Shown: positions 1-8,736, counted from the stretch's first letter. The stretch: 36,015 bases of DNA from Acinetobacter portensis (GCF_009372215.1 NZ_LWRV01000031.1:1-36015); one strand, 5' to 3'. Numbers and translations: made by a program. The notes: generated by a model not told the origin, from the sequence alone.

Positions 1-56
1 AATGTCAACAGACCCTAGATTAAATACATCACTTATCAAATAAATAAGGAAGAAAA

Positions 57-1145
57 ATGATGACTAAAACCACAATGAAAGCCATGGTATATCACGGTGC
101 CAATGATTTACGTTTTGAAGAACGCCCACTCCCTAAAATTATAGACTCTACCGATGCCATTATTCGATTAGAAAAAATAACGATCTGCGGTACAGATTTA
201 GGTATTTTGAAAGGGAAAAATCCTGAAATTGAAGAAACAGTGAAAGCAAATCAAGGACATTTTGATGGGCGTATTTTAGGACATGAGGGTATCGGGATTA
301 TTGAAGAAGTCGGTAATGGCGTTAAAAACTTTAAAAAGGGTGATCGTGTCATTGTTTCTTGCGTGAGCCGATGTGGTACATGTGAAAACTGCCAAAAACA
401 ACTTTATTCGCATTGCCGAAATGAAGGTGGATGGATTTTAGGATATATGATTGATGGTACGCATGCAGAATATGTTCGCACACCATTTGCAGACAATTCA
501 CTTTATTTATTACCTAAAGGTTTAAACGAAGATGTCGCTGTATTTTTATCTGATGTATTACCAACAGCACATGAAATTGGTGTGCAATATGGTGATGTAA
601 AACCAGGAGATACTATTGCTATTGTAGGCTCAGGACCTATTGGAATGGGTTGCTTACTCACTTCACAATTTTATTCACCATCACAAATTATTGTTGTAGA
701 TATGGATGATAACCGTCTAAAACTAGCCAAAGAACTAGGTGCTACACACACCATAAATTCAACTAAAGAAGATGCAATACAACGTATTTTAGAAATTACC
801 AATGGTCGCGGTGTTGATTGTGCAATGGAAGCAGTCGGAATAGAAGCGACTTGGAATGTTTGCCAAAACATTGTTAAAGAAGGCGGACATATCGCCAATG
901 TTGGTGTACATGGACAAGCTGTTAGTTTTGCACTCGATAAACTTTGGATCAAAAATTTAACGATCACCACAGGTTTAGTCAATGCAAATACAACTGGCAT
1001 GCTTTTAAAATCATGTTGTTCGGGCAAATTACCACTTGAAAAACTAGCAACACATCATTTTAAATTTCAGGATCTTGAAAAAGCATACGACGTGTTTAAA
1101 CATGGTGCGGATGAAAATGCATTAAAAGTGATTATTGATTTTTAA
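57..1145 (+). CDS. Zinc-dependent alcohol dehydrogenase (MDR family)
   Basis: A 362-residue medium-chain dehydrogenase that should interconvert an alcohol and an aldehyde or ketone with NAD(P)H in the cytoplasm. The catalytic zinc ligands are visible as Cys44 (TICGTD) and the GHE motif at 75-77. The structural zinc lobe has Cys106, Cys109, Cys112 and Cys120. The Rossmann nucleotide loop is GSGPIG at 191-196, with an acidic residue at the end of the next strand (VVDMD), which favours NAD. An AAGGA-type ribosome binding site precedes the ATG; a second ATG follows at once, so the start is uncertain by one codon. A strong terminator follows. The natural substrate cannot be read from sequence. Confidence 0.9.
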   Translation: MMTKTTMKAMVYHGANDLRFEERPLPKIIDSTDAIIRLEKITICGTDLGILKGKNPEIEETVKANQGHFDGRILGHEGIGIIEEVGNGVKNFKKGDRVIVSCVSRCGTCENCQKQLYSHCRNEGGWILGYMIDGTHAEYVRTPFADNSLYLLPKGLNEDVAVFLSDVLPTAHEIGVQYGDVKPGDTIAIVGSGPIGMGCLLTSQFYSPSQIIVVDMDDNRLKLAKELGATHTINSTKEDAIQRILEITNGRGVDCAMEAVGIEATWNVCQNIVKEGGHIANVGVHGQAVSFALDKLWIKNLTITTGLVNANTTGMLLKSCCSGKLPLEKLATHHFKFQDLEKAYDVFKHGADENALKVIIDF

Positions 1146-1162
1146 AGCGATAAGTATTTTAT

Positions 1163-1197
1163 AAAAAAGAAGTCCTTAAATAAGGACCTCTTTTTTA
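1163..1197 (+). terminator. Intrinsic terminator after the alcohol dehydrogenase
   Basis: GTCCTTA (1172-1178) pairs with TAAGGAC (1181-1187), with an A-run before and a T-run after. It can work in both directions between the convergent dehydrogenase and GNAT-like genes. Confidence 0.85.
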
Positions 1198-1224
1198 TTA
1201 CAACGTAAATGAGCAATTAAAAAT

Positions 1225-1515
1225 TTAAGATATATATTTAATATCCGCTAAATTCTTATCACGTCTAAACATCACTTCAACATAAGAACATGTAGGTAAA
1301 ATTTTTATATTTTTTTCACGTGCAAATTCCACTAAAACATCAAGCAACTGACGTGCAACACCTTGACCACGCAAAGAATCATCAACCCATGTATGGTTCG
1401 CAATAATCGTATGTGGATTACTCCAAACATATGTAATTTCAGCTATTCTTTCCCCAGTATCATCTACCGCAAAAAACTCACCCAATTGACCATTATCTTC
1501 ATGTTGAAACTGCAT
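1225..1515 (-). CDS. Small GNAT-like N-acetyltransferase (YjdJ / Acetyltransf_CG family)
   Basis: A 96-residue single-domain protein of the short GCN5-related family. It has the acetyl-CoA binding signature DDSLRGQGVARQLLDVLVEFAREKNIKILP in the middle to C-terminal half, in which the GQGVA turn would hold the pyrophosphate of acetyl-CoA. It is about half the length of a full GNAT fold, as usual for this family. It lies 44 bp downstream of a paralogue on the same strand. The acetyl acceptor is unknown. Confidence 0.8.
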   Translation of the reverse strand: MQFQHEDNGQLGEFFAVDDTGERIAEITYVWSNPHTIIANHTWVDDSLRGQGVARQLLDVLVEFAREKNIKILPTCSYVEVMFRRDKNLADIKYIS

Positions 1516-1559
1516 AGTGAATCTCTAAAATATAAGACTAAATATGAAATACCAATATA

Positions 1560-1847
1560 TTAACCAAATAACACATCATGAATAGATGAATCTTTATTAA
1601 AAACAGATTTAGCAAAAGGGCACAAAGGTAAAATTTTCACACCTTTTTCACGCGCATATTCCACAGCACTATTCACCAAAAGACGACCTACATTTTGCCC
1701 GTGTAATTCATCTTCCACATGCGTATGATCAATAATAAACTTATCTTCACCTGCCCATGAATAGGTCATTTCTGCCAAATGATGACCTTCTTCACCAATA
1801 TAAAATTCACCCTTAGAACCATTCTCAACATGTTTAATTTCTAACAC
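1560..1847 (-). CDS. Small GNAT-like N-acetyltransferase, tandem paralogue
   Basis: A 95-residue protein of the same family as its downstream neighbour. Shared blocks are the GEF(Y/F) strand, the AE(I/M)TY strand, the H-T-(W/H)-V turn, and the cofactor segment ending in EYAREKGVKILPLC. The cofactor turn reads GQNVGR instead of GQGVAR. Both keep a Cys in the ILP-C segment. The two genes probably form one transcript that starts in the gap shared with the divergent transporter gene. The function is unknown beyond probable acetyl-CoA binding. Confidence 0.8.
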   Translation of the reverse strand: MLEIKHVENGSKGEFYIGEEGHHLAEMTYSWAGEDKFIIDHTHVEDELHGQNVGRLLVNSAVEYAREKGVKILPLCPFAKSVFNKDSSIHDVLFG

Positions 1848-2033
1848 TTTTCTATCCTTTAAATTATTCTTAATTTAGAAAGTGCCACGTTTCTTTTTTT
1901 CATACTGTTAATTTTTATTATCTGCATATCAGCCACGTCACAGACATTCTTAATTTTGAGTCATACAACACTAACCTTAACTTCACCATTAAATAAGTCT
2001 ACAATTCACACAAACCTTCTTCACTATTTTTAT

Positions 2034-3230
2034 ATGAAAACTTCCCCCATAGAAGCAGAATCACAAACATCCAAACAATGGATTTGCGTGATTACACTGG
2101 CTTTTGCTGCTTTTATTTTCAATACCACAGAATTTGTACCTATCGCATTATTAAGTGATATAGGTAAAAGTTTTGCTATGCCCGCCACCGATGTAGGCAT
2201 GATGATTACGCTATATGCTTGGGTAGTTGCACCTATCTCTTTACCCATTATGTTGCTCACAAAGAATATCGAACGACGCTTTTTACTCATTGCGCTTTTT
2301 GTTGTTTTTATTGTGAGTCACATTCTGTCTTATTTTGCATGGAGCTTTACCGTATTACTCATTAGCCGTATTGGAATTGCATTTGCTCATGCATTATTTT
2401 GGTCAATTACAGCTTCTTTAGCAGTTCGTGTAGCACCCAAAGGTAAAGAATTCCAAGCTTTAGGATTACTCGCGACAGGTACATCTTTAGCGATGGTTTT
2501 AGGAATTCCTTTTGGGCGAATGATTGGTGAAGCCTATGGTTGGCGCAATACATTTGGTTTAATCGCCATTTGTGCTACAGCTGTCTGTATTACGCTTGCG
2601 AAAACTTTGCCATTATTGCCAAGTGTAAATTCAGGCTCTATCAAAAGTTTAGCGAGCTTTGTAAAACGCCCAAGCTTAATGATGGTCTTTGCTTTAACCA
2701 TCATCATTATTACTGCGCAATTTACGGCATATAGTTATATCGAACCATTCTCACTGAATATTGCACATTTTAGTTCTGCTCAAACGACAGCATTACTTTT
2801 AATATTTGGCGGAGCAGGCTTTTTTGGCTCGTATTTATTTGGCAAATTTGGTGCAAAATTCCCAAAACTTGCAATTCCACTCAGTACCCTTTGTTTAGCA
2901 CTCGCAATGTTGTTATTACTTCCTTTCGTAGGTGAGTTTATTGCTCTCAGCGCGGTTTGCATGTTTTGGGGCATGGGCATTATTGGTTTTAGTCTTGCAC
3001 TTCAAGCAAAAACCCTTAATTTAGCTTCCGATGCAACAGATGTTGCCATGGCAATTTATTCAGGTTTATACAATGTCGGAATTGGTGGTGGTGCTTTATT
3101 AGGTGGCATTGTCAGTACGCATTTAGGCTTAAGTTATATTGGTATTATTGGCGGTGTGATTGCTGTTTTAGGGACACTATTGGCTTTAATATTAGTCCGC
3201 CGTGCAGACTTTATGCCAAATAAGGTTTAA
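2034..3230 (+). CDS. sotB: MFS sugar/drug efflux transporter, SotB type
   Basis: A 398-residue major facilitator with about 12 hydrophobic segments. It belongs to the arabinose/IPTG-efflux (SotB/YdeA) and chloramphenicol-exporter group, shown by the opening [16 protein letters not shown], the motif A-like loop before ERRFLL, and [18 protein letters not shown] in helix 5 (motif C-like). It sits in the inner membrane and probably exports sugars or small drugs by proton antiport. The reading frame is open upstream to a TTG at 1956. The ATG at 2034 is preferred because it begins just before the conserved domain and gives the usual family length. Neither start has a clear ribosome binding site. 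Confidence 0.82.
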   Translation: MKTSPIEAESQTSKQWICVITLAFAAFIFNTTEFVPIALLSDIGKSFAMPATDVGMMITLYAWVVAPISLPIMLLTKNIERRFLLIALFVVFIVSHILSYFAWSFTVLLISRIGIAFAHALFWSITASLAVRVAPKGKEFQALGLLATGTSLAMVLGIPFGRMIGEAYGWRNTFGLIAICATAVCITLAKTLPLLPSVNSGSIKSLASFVKRPSLMMVFALTIIIITAQFTAYSYIEPFSLNIAHFSSAQTTALLLIFGGAGFFGSYLFGKFGAKFPKLAIPLSTLCLALAMLLLLPFVGEFIALSAVCMFWGMGIIGFSLALQAKTLNLASDATDVAMAIYSGLYNVGIGGGALLGGIVSTHLGLSYIGIIGGVIAVLGTLLALILVRRADFMPNKV

Positions 3231-3250
3231 TCATTTTAACAAGTGAGCAT

Positions 3251-3279
3251 TTGCAGATGGATTAAAAATCTGTCATTAT
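3251..3279 (+). promoter_or_regulatory. Candidate sigma-70 promoter for the riboswitch-terC transcript
   Basis: A -35 like TTGCAG (3251-3256) is 17 bp from a -10 like CATTAT (3274-3279). A start near 3286 would put the whole riboswitch in the leader. It is a motif match only. Confidence 0.4.
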
Positions 3280-3319
3280 TCGTGCATATTTGGATTCGTC
3301 CAAAACAAAATTAAGTTGA

Positions 3320-3510
3320 ACAAGGGGAGTAGCCTCCTCCAAACGTTAAACAATCATTTATGAATATTTAACGTGTCAGAATATCGTCATTACACTTTGC
3401 AAAAAGTCGGTATCTGAGCATCTTTTATAAATACAAAGATGTAGGCAAGACCTTGATCATGTTGTTACAGATGTTTTATTTCATCTGGCGACTGGTCAAG
3501 GTTTTTTTAT
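3320..3510 (+). ncRNA. yybP-ykoY (Mn2+) riboswitch with overlapping terminator
   Basis: The family hallmark GGGGAGTAGC is at 3324-3333 and the 3' conserved GGCAAGACC is at 3444-3452. The closing stem can form between CAAGG (3321-3325) and CCTTG (3451-3455). The same CCTTG is also the 5' arm of a terminator: ACCTTGATCA (3450-3459) pairs with TGGTCAAGGT (3493-3502), with an inner CAGATG/CATCTG hairpin and seven Ts at 3502-3508. The two folds exclude each other. As known for the family, Mn2+ should stabilise the aptamer and let transcription continue into the exporter gene. The leader, not a protein, therefore probably senses the metal. Confidence 0.88.
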
Positions 3511-3540
3511 GGCTGGTTGTTAGATGTGGAGAATTCCCCC

Positions 3541-4503
3541 ATGGAAACAATTGGTACTTTATGGCTGTATTTAGCATTTTTCGGCATTGTTGCTGTCATG
3601 CTTATTATCGACTTTTTAGGCTTTAAACAAAAACAAGGTCAAGACGTCAAAATTAAAACCGCTGCATACTGGAGCCTTGCTTGGGTTTCTATTGCAACCT
3701 TATTTGGTGGCGGTTTGTGGTTATACCTACAACAAACTGCGGGTGTAACCGTCGCAAACACCAAAGTCATGGAATACTTTGCAGGTTACTTACTCGAAAA
3801 ATCACTCGCAATTGATAATGTATTCGTTTGGCTGATGATTTTCGCAGCCTTTGCTATTCCGCCTGCGTTACAACGCAAATTGCTTTTATACGGCGTATTA
3901 GGCGCAATTGTTCTACGTACCATCTTCATTTTTATTGGGGCTTGGTTTGTTCAAGAATTCTCATGGATCCTTTATATCTTTGGTGCTTTCTTGGTTTATA
4001 CAGGTTTCAAATTCCTAAAAGGACAAGATGATGACCCAAATATTGAAGATATGGCGATTCTAAAATGGCTACGTAAACACATGCGTATTACACCAACGCT
4101 AGAAGGGGACAAATTCTTTGTTCGTCAAAATGGCATGCTTTGGGCAACACCTTTATTTTTAGTTTTAATATTAGTAGAAGCATCTGACGTTATTTTTGCC
4201 GTCGATTCTATTCCTGCTATTTTTGCAGTAACAACCGATCCATTCATTGTATTAACTGCAAACTTAATGGCAATTTTAGGCTTACGTGCAATGTTCTTCT
4301 TGTTGTCTGGCGCGGCATCTAAAATGCATTATTTACCTTATGGCTTAGGTCTTATTTTAGTATTTATTGGCTTTAAAATGCTGATGCTTGATGTTTTCCA
4401 TATGCCAATTTGGATTTCACTTGGGTTCATTATTATTACTTTAACTGTAACGGCTCTTTTGTCGATTCGACACAGTAAAAAATATAACGAAACGACCTTA
4501 TAA
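3541..4503 (+). CDS. alx: TerC/Alx-family membrane protein, probable Mn2+ exporter
   Basis: A 320-residue inner-membrane protein with about nine hydrophobic segments. Conserved acidic membrane residues lie in LIIDFLGF, SLAIDNVFVW and EASDVIFAVDSIPAIFAVT; the last is the TerC signature. Its length matches E. coli Alx (about 321 aa). The start used is the ATG with GGAG nine bases upstream; an upstream TTG at 3517 lies within a few bases of the terminator T-run and is unlikely. The yybP-ykoY leader ties the gene to manganese, so detoxifying export of Mn2+ is the best reading, while the old label 'tellurium resistance' is not supported here. A terminator follows. Confidence 0.88.
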   Translation: METIGTLWLYLAFFGIVAVMLIIDFLGFKQKQGQDVKIKTAAYWSLAWVSIATLFGGGLWLYLQQTAGVTVANTKVMEYFAGYLLEKSLAIDNVFVWLMIFAAFAIPPALQRKLLLYGVLGAIVLRTIFIFIGAWFVQEFSWILYIFGAFLVYTGFKFLKGQDDDPNIEDMAILKWLRKHMRITPTLEGDKFFVRQNGMLWATPLFLVLILVEASDVIFAVDSIPAIFAVTTDPFIVLTANLMAILGLRAMFFLLSGAASKMHYLPYGLGLILVFIGFKMLMLDVFHMPIWISLGFIIITLTVTALLSIRHSKKYNETTL

Positions 4504-4523
4504 ACCTAAAATATGATGGATAA

Positions 4524-4549
4524 AAGCCTTCCTTTTGGAAGGCTTTTTT
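4524..4549 (+). terminator. Intrinsic terminator after terC/alx
   Basis: AGCCTTCC (4525-4532) and GGAAGGCT (4537-4544) form a perfect stem with a TTTT loop, followed by a T-run. It abuts the stop codon of the convergent nucleotidyltransferase gene. Confidence 0.88.
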
Positions 4550-5114
4550 AATCGATTAATTTTAATTTTGACCATTTTTCTAAAAAATTCTTTGTTTTTA
4601 ATCTGTATAAAAATACTTGATGACTGACCAACGTCTTATTCCAACGCAACTTCAATTCAAATAAGTCTGCCAATCCAAAAGGTGCAACATATTGTATTTC
4701 GTTTTTGTCATTTAAACGAACCGCAACAGATGTTGCCGTTTCGGGCCATAAAGACAATGCATGCTCAATTGAAGTTAGAGGTGCAATACTTTCTCCTGTA
4801 TCTGTTTTATACCAAGTATGTACCAAGGCTTGATTGGTTATATCCCACTCCATATTGGGAAATATGCGCATCATTTCTTTTTGCAAATTTTTTGCATGAT
4901 TTGAAGGATTTTTTTCATCGTAGAAAACAACATCAACTTCCGTATTTTCTAAATCATAAGGCTGATCATGTAAATGCGCCCAAACCGTATTCCGAATAAT
5001 ACCTGCGGCAATATAAGCATGTGGTTCTAGCATCTTTAAAGTCGTTAAAATCTGCATGATTATTTGGTTTTTAGATAAAATTTCTTTCAAATTTTCAGAA
5101 TATTTTTCTTCCAT
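4548..5114 (-). CDS. Nucleotidyltransferase-fold protein (PF06042-like)
   Basis: A 188-residue protein of the small nucleotidyltransferase family once called DUF925. The typical block is present near the N-terminus as AAGIIRNTVWAHLHDQPYDLENTEVDVVFYDEKN, with the acidic pair D-V-x-F-x-D expected to bind metal. APLTSIEHALSLWPETATSVAVRL in the second half is also characteristic. The frame is open to an ATG at 5135. The ATG at 5114 is preferred because GAGGG lies 8 bases upstream. It is divergent from guanine deaminase. The substrate is not known for the family. Confidence 0.78.
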   Translation of the reverse strand: MEEKYSENLKEILSKNQIIMQILTTLKMLEPHAYIAAGIIRNTVWAHLHDQPYDLENTEVDVVFYDEKNPSNHAKNLQKEMMRIFPNMEWDITNQALVHTWYKTDTGESIAPLTSIEHALSLWPETATSVAVRLNDKNEIQYVAPFGLADLFELKLRWNKTLVSHQVFLYRLKTKNFLEKWSKLKLID

Positions 5115-5251
5115 TTTCATCACCCTCATACTCACTCATTTTTTAAATCATGATCTTAAATTTTCAATTGGTAAAGATTATGCGATGAATCATGGAAGAG
5201 TTCATTTTTTAAGTTACAATCAACTGAAAAAAGTACAAACATAGGGTTTAT

Positions 5252-6577
5252 ATGTCTTCAATTATCTCCTCTACAGCCATTCGTGGTCGTTTTCTCGATA
5301 TTCAAAATACAGTTTCAAAAGCGTCCGATATCGACCAAGCTGTTCGATATATTGAAGATGGTTTACTCATCACTAAAAATGGAAAAATCACATGGTTTGG
5401 CACTTGGGAAGCAGGGCAGGCTCAACTTAATTCAGAGATGAACCTTCAACATTATCCTGATCAGCTCATTGTTCCAGGCTTTATCGACACGCACATTCAT
5501 TTCCCGCAAACAGAAATGATTGGTGCATACGGTGAACAGCTTTTAGAGTGGTTAAATACCTATACATTCCCTACAGAAATTCAGTTTGAAGACAAAGATT
5601 ATGCAGACAAAATTGCAAAGTTTTTTATCAATGAACTACTTAAAAACGGTACAACAACAGCTCTCGTTTTCTGTACCGTACATCCTCAATCTGTAAATGC
5701 TTTATTTGAAGCCGCAGAACAACACCAAATGCGCTTAATTGCAGGGAAGGTGATGATGGATCGTCATGCACCTGAAGCACTTTGTGACACCGCAGAAAGC
5801 GCATATACAGACTCTAAGGCACTCATTGAGAAATGGCATGGTAAAGGTCGCAACTTGTATGCAATCACTCCACGTTTTGCGCCAACATCTACACCTGAGC
5901 AGTTGACTGTGGCAGGCAAGTTAAAAGCTGAATTCCCAGATGTTTATGTGCATACACATTTAAGTGAAAACAAAAATGAAATTGCATGGGTGAAAGATTT
6001 ATTCCCCGAGCAAAAAGGTTATTTAGATGTGTATCATCATTATGGTTTAACAGGCTCACGTTCTGTATTTGCACATTGTGTACATTTAGAAGATGAAGAG
6101 TGGGATTGCATGCATAAGACTGATTCTGCAATCGCATTTTGCCCAACATCAAACTTATTCTTAGGTAGTGGTTTATTTCCACTGAAAAAGACTTGGGAAA
6201 AACAAGTAAAAGTAGGTTTAGGCACAGATGTAGGCGCAGGGACATCATTCAACCAATTACAAACCCTCAATGAAGCCTACAAAGTTCAACAACTGCAAGG
6301 CGATAAATTATCTGCATTTGAAGCGCTTTATCATGCAACTATTGGTGGGGCAAAAGCCTTAGATTTAGATGAAAAGTTGGGGAATTTTAATGTCGGCAAA
6401 GAAGCAGATTTTGTTGTTTTAGATTTAAAACCAACAGCAATTCAAGCTTTGCGTCAGGAACGTGCTAAAAACATTGATGATGCTTTATTTGCATTGATGA
6501 CCATGGGTGATGACCGTAATATTCATAGTACTTATGTCTTTGGTCAATTGGCGTATAGCAAAAGTAATGCTCAATAA
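5252..6577 (+). CDS. guaD: Guanine deaminase
   Basis: A 441-residue amidohydrolase that hydrolyses guanine to xanthine and ammonia in the cytoplasm. The metal site is readable: PGFIDTHIHFPQ with His81 and His83, HTHLSEN with His236, HCVH at 275-278, and GLGTDVGAGTS with the catalytic Asp326. The FPQ after HIH is typical of guanine deaminases rather than cytosine or chlorohydrolase relatives. The length is normal. The ATG follows an AGGG ribosome binding site. A purine phosphoribosyltransferase gene lies downstream, so the two sit in a purine-salvage neighbourhood, although a palindrome and a terminator-like hairpin separate them. Confidence 0.93.
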   Translation: MSSIISSTAIRGRFLDIQNTVSKASDIDQAVRYIEDGLLITKNGKITWFGTWEAGQAQLNSEMNLQHYPDQLIVPGFIDTHIHFPQTEMIGAYGEQLLEWLNTYTFPTEIQFEDKDYADKIAKFFINELLKNGTTTALVFCTVHPQSVNALFEAAEQHQMRLIAGKVMMDRHAPEALCDTAESAYTDSKALIEKWHGKGRNLYAITPRFAPTSTPEQLTVAGKLKAEFPDVYVHTHLSENKNEIAWVKDLFPEQKGYLDVYHHYGLTGSRSVFAHCVHLEDEEWDCMHKTDSAIAFCPTSNLFLGSGLFPLKKTWEKQVKVGLGTDVGAGTSFNQLQTLNEAYKVQQLQGDKLSAFEALYHATIGGAKALDLDEKLGNFNVGKEADFVVLDLKPTAIQALRQERAKNIDDALFALMTMGDDRNIHSTYVFGQLAYSKSNAQ

Positions 6578-6632
6578 AGAATGTATTTCATCTTTTTGTT
6601 TATTGAATGAAATTTACTGATTGTTCTATTTT

Positions 6633-6655
6633 AATTTGTGATTAATTCACAAATT
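6633..6655. promoter_or_regulatory. Perfect 23-bp palindrome ahead of hpt, candidate operator
   Basis: Two perfect 9-bp arms, AATTTGTGA (6633-6641) and TCACAAATT (6647-6655), flank TTAAT. It overlaps a plausible -35 (TTCACA, 6647-6652) that has a -10-like TACATT about 17 bp downstream. It resembles a CRP/Vfr site, but the spacer between TGTGA and TCACA is 5 rather than 6 bases, so the factor is uncertain. Confidence 0.45.
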
Positions 6656-6690
6656 GCAAAACAATGATTACATTCCAAACAGGCAAAAGG

Positions 6691-6759
6691 GATGCATCTC
6701 AACCCTAGATGTATTAAAATTAAGATATATATGAGGTGTTGCTGGTCAACGCCTTTTTT
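6691..6759 (+). terminator. Two-hairpin leader ending in a terminator, just upstream of hpt
   Basis: A first hairpin pairs ATGCATCT (from 6692) with AGATGTAT (to 6714), including one G-U pair. A second pairs GGTGTTG (6735-6741) with CAACGCC (6747-6753) and is followed by six Ts. It may simply end the guaD transcript, or it may attenuate hpt if the hpt promoter lies at 6647-6680. Confidence 0.6.
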
Positions 6760-6790
6760 ATTTTTATATTTTCTCTTTAGGTATCTACCC

Positions 6791-7318
6791 ATGACCGTTC
6801 AAATGAGCGTAATGATTTCCACAGAAGAAATCCAAGCTAAAGTTAAAGAGCTTGGTGCACATATCGATGCACACTACGCAAACAGTGACAAAGAATTAGT
6901 ACTTGTAGGTTTATTACGTGGCTCTGTGATTTTTATGGCAGATTTGTGTCGCGCAATAACAAAGCCGCATGAACTAGATTTTATGACGGTATCAAGCTAT
7001 GGCGGTGGAACCGTATCTTCAAAAGACGTTAAAATTTTGAAAGATTTAGATGGCGAAATTCGTGGTAAAGATATTCTTGTTGTTGAAGATATTATTGACT
7101 CAGGTAATACCTTAAGCAAAGTTTTAGAAATTTTAAGTACACGCCAACCCAATTCAATTGAACTTTGCACTTTAGTGAGCAAACCTTCACGCCGTGAAAT
7201 TGACTTAGATGTTAAATTTTTAGGTTTTGAAGTCGAAGACAAATTCATTGTGGGTTATGGCTTAGATTACGATCAAAAATATCGTCACCTTCCATTTATT
7301 GGTGAAATTGGTCTTTAA
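6791..7318 (+). CDS. hpt: Hypoxanthine (guanine) phosphoribosyltransferase
   Basis: A 175-residue type I phosphoribosyltransferase that should join hypoxanthine or guanine to PRPP, giving IMP or GMP. The PRPP loop is [12 protein letters not shown] (about 97-108). The flexible-loop SYGGGT is at 69-74, and the purine-contacting segment is [26 protein letters not shown] at the C-terminus. The frame stays open upstream to 6692, but that stretch runs through the terminator-like hairpin and is not family sequence. The ATG at 6791 gives the normal length. Its ribosome binding site is weak. It works in the same pathway as the upstream guaD. Confidence 0.9.
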   Translation: MTVQMSVMISTEEIQAKVKELGAHIDAHYANSDKELVLVGLLRGSVIFMADLCRAITKPHELDFMTVSSYGGGTVSSKDVKILKDLDGEIRGKDILVVEDIIDSGNTLSKVLEILSTRQPNSIELCTLVSKPSRREIDLDVKFLGFEVEDKFIVGYGLDYDQKYRHLPFIGEIGL

Positions 7319-7331
7319 TTTAAATTTTGAT

Positions 7332-7358
7332 AAAAAAGTGGCGTAAGCCACTTTTTTT
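7332..7358 (+). terminator. Intrinsic terminator after hpt
   Basis: AAAAAGTGGC and GCCACTTTTT pair around GTAA, followed by a T-run. Confidence 0.9.
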
Positions 7359-7486
7359 ATTCAAACATTTTGGAGAACAAAAAAACAACAACTTTCGCTA
7401 AATTTTTCTTTCCTCTTCATGCTTTTTGTTTAATGATAGATTTACAAACTTTTATAAAATAAAGATAAATTACAAGGAGAACCATT

Positions 7487-7738
7487 ATGTGGTCACTTAT
7501 CGTTGCAATCGTCATTGGTTTTGTTGCAGGTTTAATTGCTCGTGCTATTCACCCAGGTGAAGATAAAGCAGGATTCTTTGTGACAGCTGCATTAGGTATT
7601 GCAGGTTCATTACTTGCAACATACGGCGGACGTTTCCTTGGTTTATATCCAGAAGGATCTAGTGCAGGCTTTATTGCTTCTGTCATTGGTGCAATTATTA
7701 TTTTATTTATTTACAACCTGATTGCCAAAAAATCTTAA
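7487..7738 (+). CDS. GlsB/YeaQ/YmgE family stress-response membrane protein
   Basis: An 83-residue, very hydrophobic protein with three predicted membrane segments. It has the family pattern: an N-terminal helix with GFVAGLIARAIHPGEDKAGFFVTAALGIAGSLLATYGGRFLG, and a last helix ending in a short basic tail (IAKKS). It is predicted to lie in the inner membrane. The older name 'transglycosylase-associated' is not evidence of enzyme activity. AAGGAG lies 7 bases before the ATG. It is monocistronic, with terminators on both sides. Confidence 0.88.
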   Translation: MWSLIVAIVIGFVAGLIARAIHPGEDKAGFFVTAALGIAGSLLATYGGRFLGLYPEGSSAGFIASVIGAIIILFIYNLIAKKS

Positions 7739-7750
7739 TCAAAAAAAATA

Positions 7751-7780
7751 AAAAAGCACCTCATTTAAGGTGCTTTTTTT
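7751..7780 (+). terminator. Intrinsic terminator between the YeaQ-family gene and dsbC
   Basis: AGCACCT (7755-7761) pairs with AGGTGCT (7768-7774), with A-tract and T-tract flanks. It can act on both convergent genes. Confidence 0.88.
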
Positions 7781-7798
7781 GCATCTTTTATTTAGGTT

Positions 7799-8494
7799 TT
7801 ATAAACCAAATTCTTTAAAAATTTGTTCAATTTGTTCCGCAGGGTAAGCACCTGAAACTTTAAAACCATTTGAGAAAATAATAGTTGGCGTACCACTAAT
7901 ACCCAAAGTACGCGCTAAAGCAAGGTTACGGTCAATAGGATTCTCACATGATTTATTTCCTGTTGGTTCATAACCTTTTGAAATTAAATCATCCCATGCT
8001 TGTGCAGGATTTTTCTCACAGAATATTTTTTTAGACGGTGCAACAGATTGTGGCTTAAATGCTAAAACAAATATATTAATCGTGACATTATTTAGCTTTT
8101 TAAGTTCTACTTCCAATTCTTTACAATAACGACAATTTGGGTCTGTGAATACAGCAATTTGTCTTTTACCATTTCCTTTCACAACTTTAATTGCATCATT
8201 CAATGGAAGCTTTTTCCAATCTAAACTAGATTGTTGAATCACTAAGTTTTTGGTTAAATTCTGCTTATCTTTCAAACGAACCATTGAACCTGCCAGAATA
8301 TGTTGGGCATCATCATTTAAATACACAATTTGTCCATTTAAAGAACCGCTATAAATCCCTTTCATTTCTGTGGCTTGAATATTTTGAACATTCACATCTG
8401 GATTATTCTTCGCTAAATTTGTTTTAACCGTATCTACATTCGCAAATGTAAACGTCGATATGAATGCTGTTGCAAGAAGTATGGCTTTTTTCAT
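7799..8494 (-). CDS. dsbC: Thiol:disulfide interchange protein DsbC
   Basis: A 231-residue periplasmic disulfide isomerase. Residues 1-18 form a signal peptide (MKKAILLATAFISTFTFA). An N-terminal dimerisation region follows, then a thioredoxin fold with the active site Cys121-Arg-Tyr-Cys124 in FTDPNCRYCKEL and the cis-proline in GISGTPTIIF at 198-207. A second cysteine pair, Cys159 and Cys183, corresponds to the structural disulfide of DsbC. The active-site dipeptide is RY; E. coli has GY. The electron donor would be a DsbD, which is not in this window. Confidence 0.92.
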   Translation of the reverse strand: MKKAILLATAFISTFTFANVDTVKTNLAKNNPDVNVQNIQATEMKGIYSGSLNGQIVYLNDDAQHILAGSMVRLKDKQNLTKNLVIQQSSLDWKKLPLNDAIKVVKGNGKRQIAVFTDPNCRYCKELEVELKKLNNVTINIFVLAFKPQSVAPSKKIFCEKNPAQAWDDLISKGYEPTGNKSCENPIDRNLALARTLGISGTPTIIFSNGFKVSGAYPAEQIEQIFKEFGL

Positions 8495-8599
8495 TTTATG
8501 GTCTTCGCATCTATTAAATTAATTTGATTTTACCGTTTCTAACTTCCTGCTGTGTTTGATTTTTTTATCTCAATCTATATTAGCCACTATTTGTTTTTT

Positions 8600-8615
8600 T
8601 GTTCCACGTGAAACA
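8600..8615. promoter_or_regulatory. parS site (ParB/Spo0J binding)
   Basis: The 16-mer TGTTCCACGTGAAACA matches the bacterial parS consensus TGTTNCACGTGAAACA exactly. It lies in the gap between dsbC and the lipoprotein gene, about 11.5 kb from oriC, which is the normal setting for a chromosomal parS. ParB loading here would direct origin segregation. Confidence 0.9.
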
Positions 8616-8736
8616 ATAACATTTCATTTTATATAAAAGCTTAAAATTGCAAGATAAAATAAATTAAGCAATTGAAATATATAATTTATTTTAAGATAAT
8701 AAAATTTCAACTATTAATACAAAAACAGGGAATAAT

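Noticed and set aside
6637..6651. CRP/Vfr site before hpt
   Set aside because: TGTGA and TCACA are present, but the spacer is 5 bases rather than the 6 required, so only a generic operator is claimed.
6692..6790. N-terminal extension of hpt
   Set aside because: It runs through the hairpin and T-run, has no ribosome binding site and does not resemble the family.
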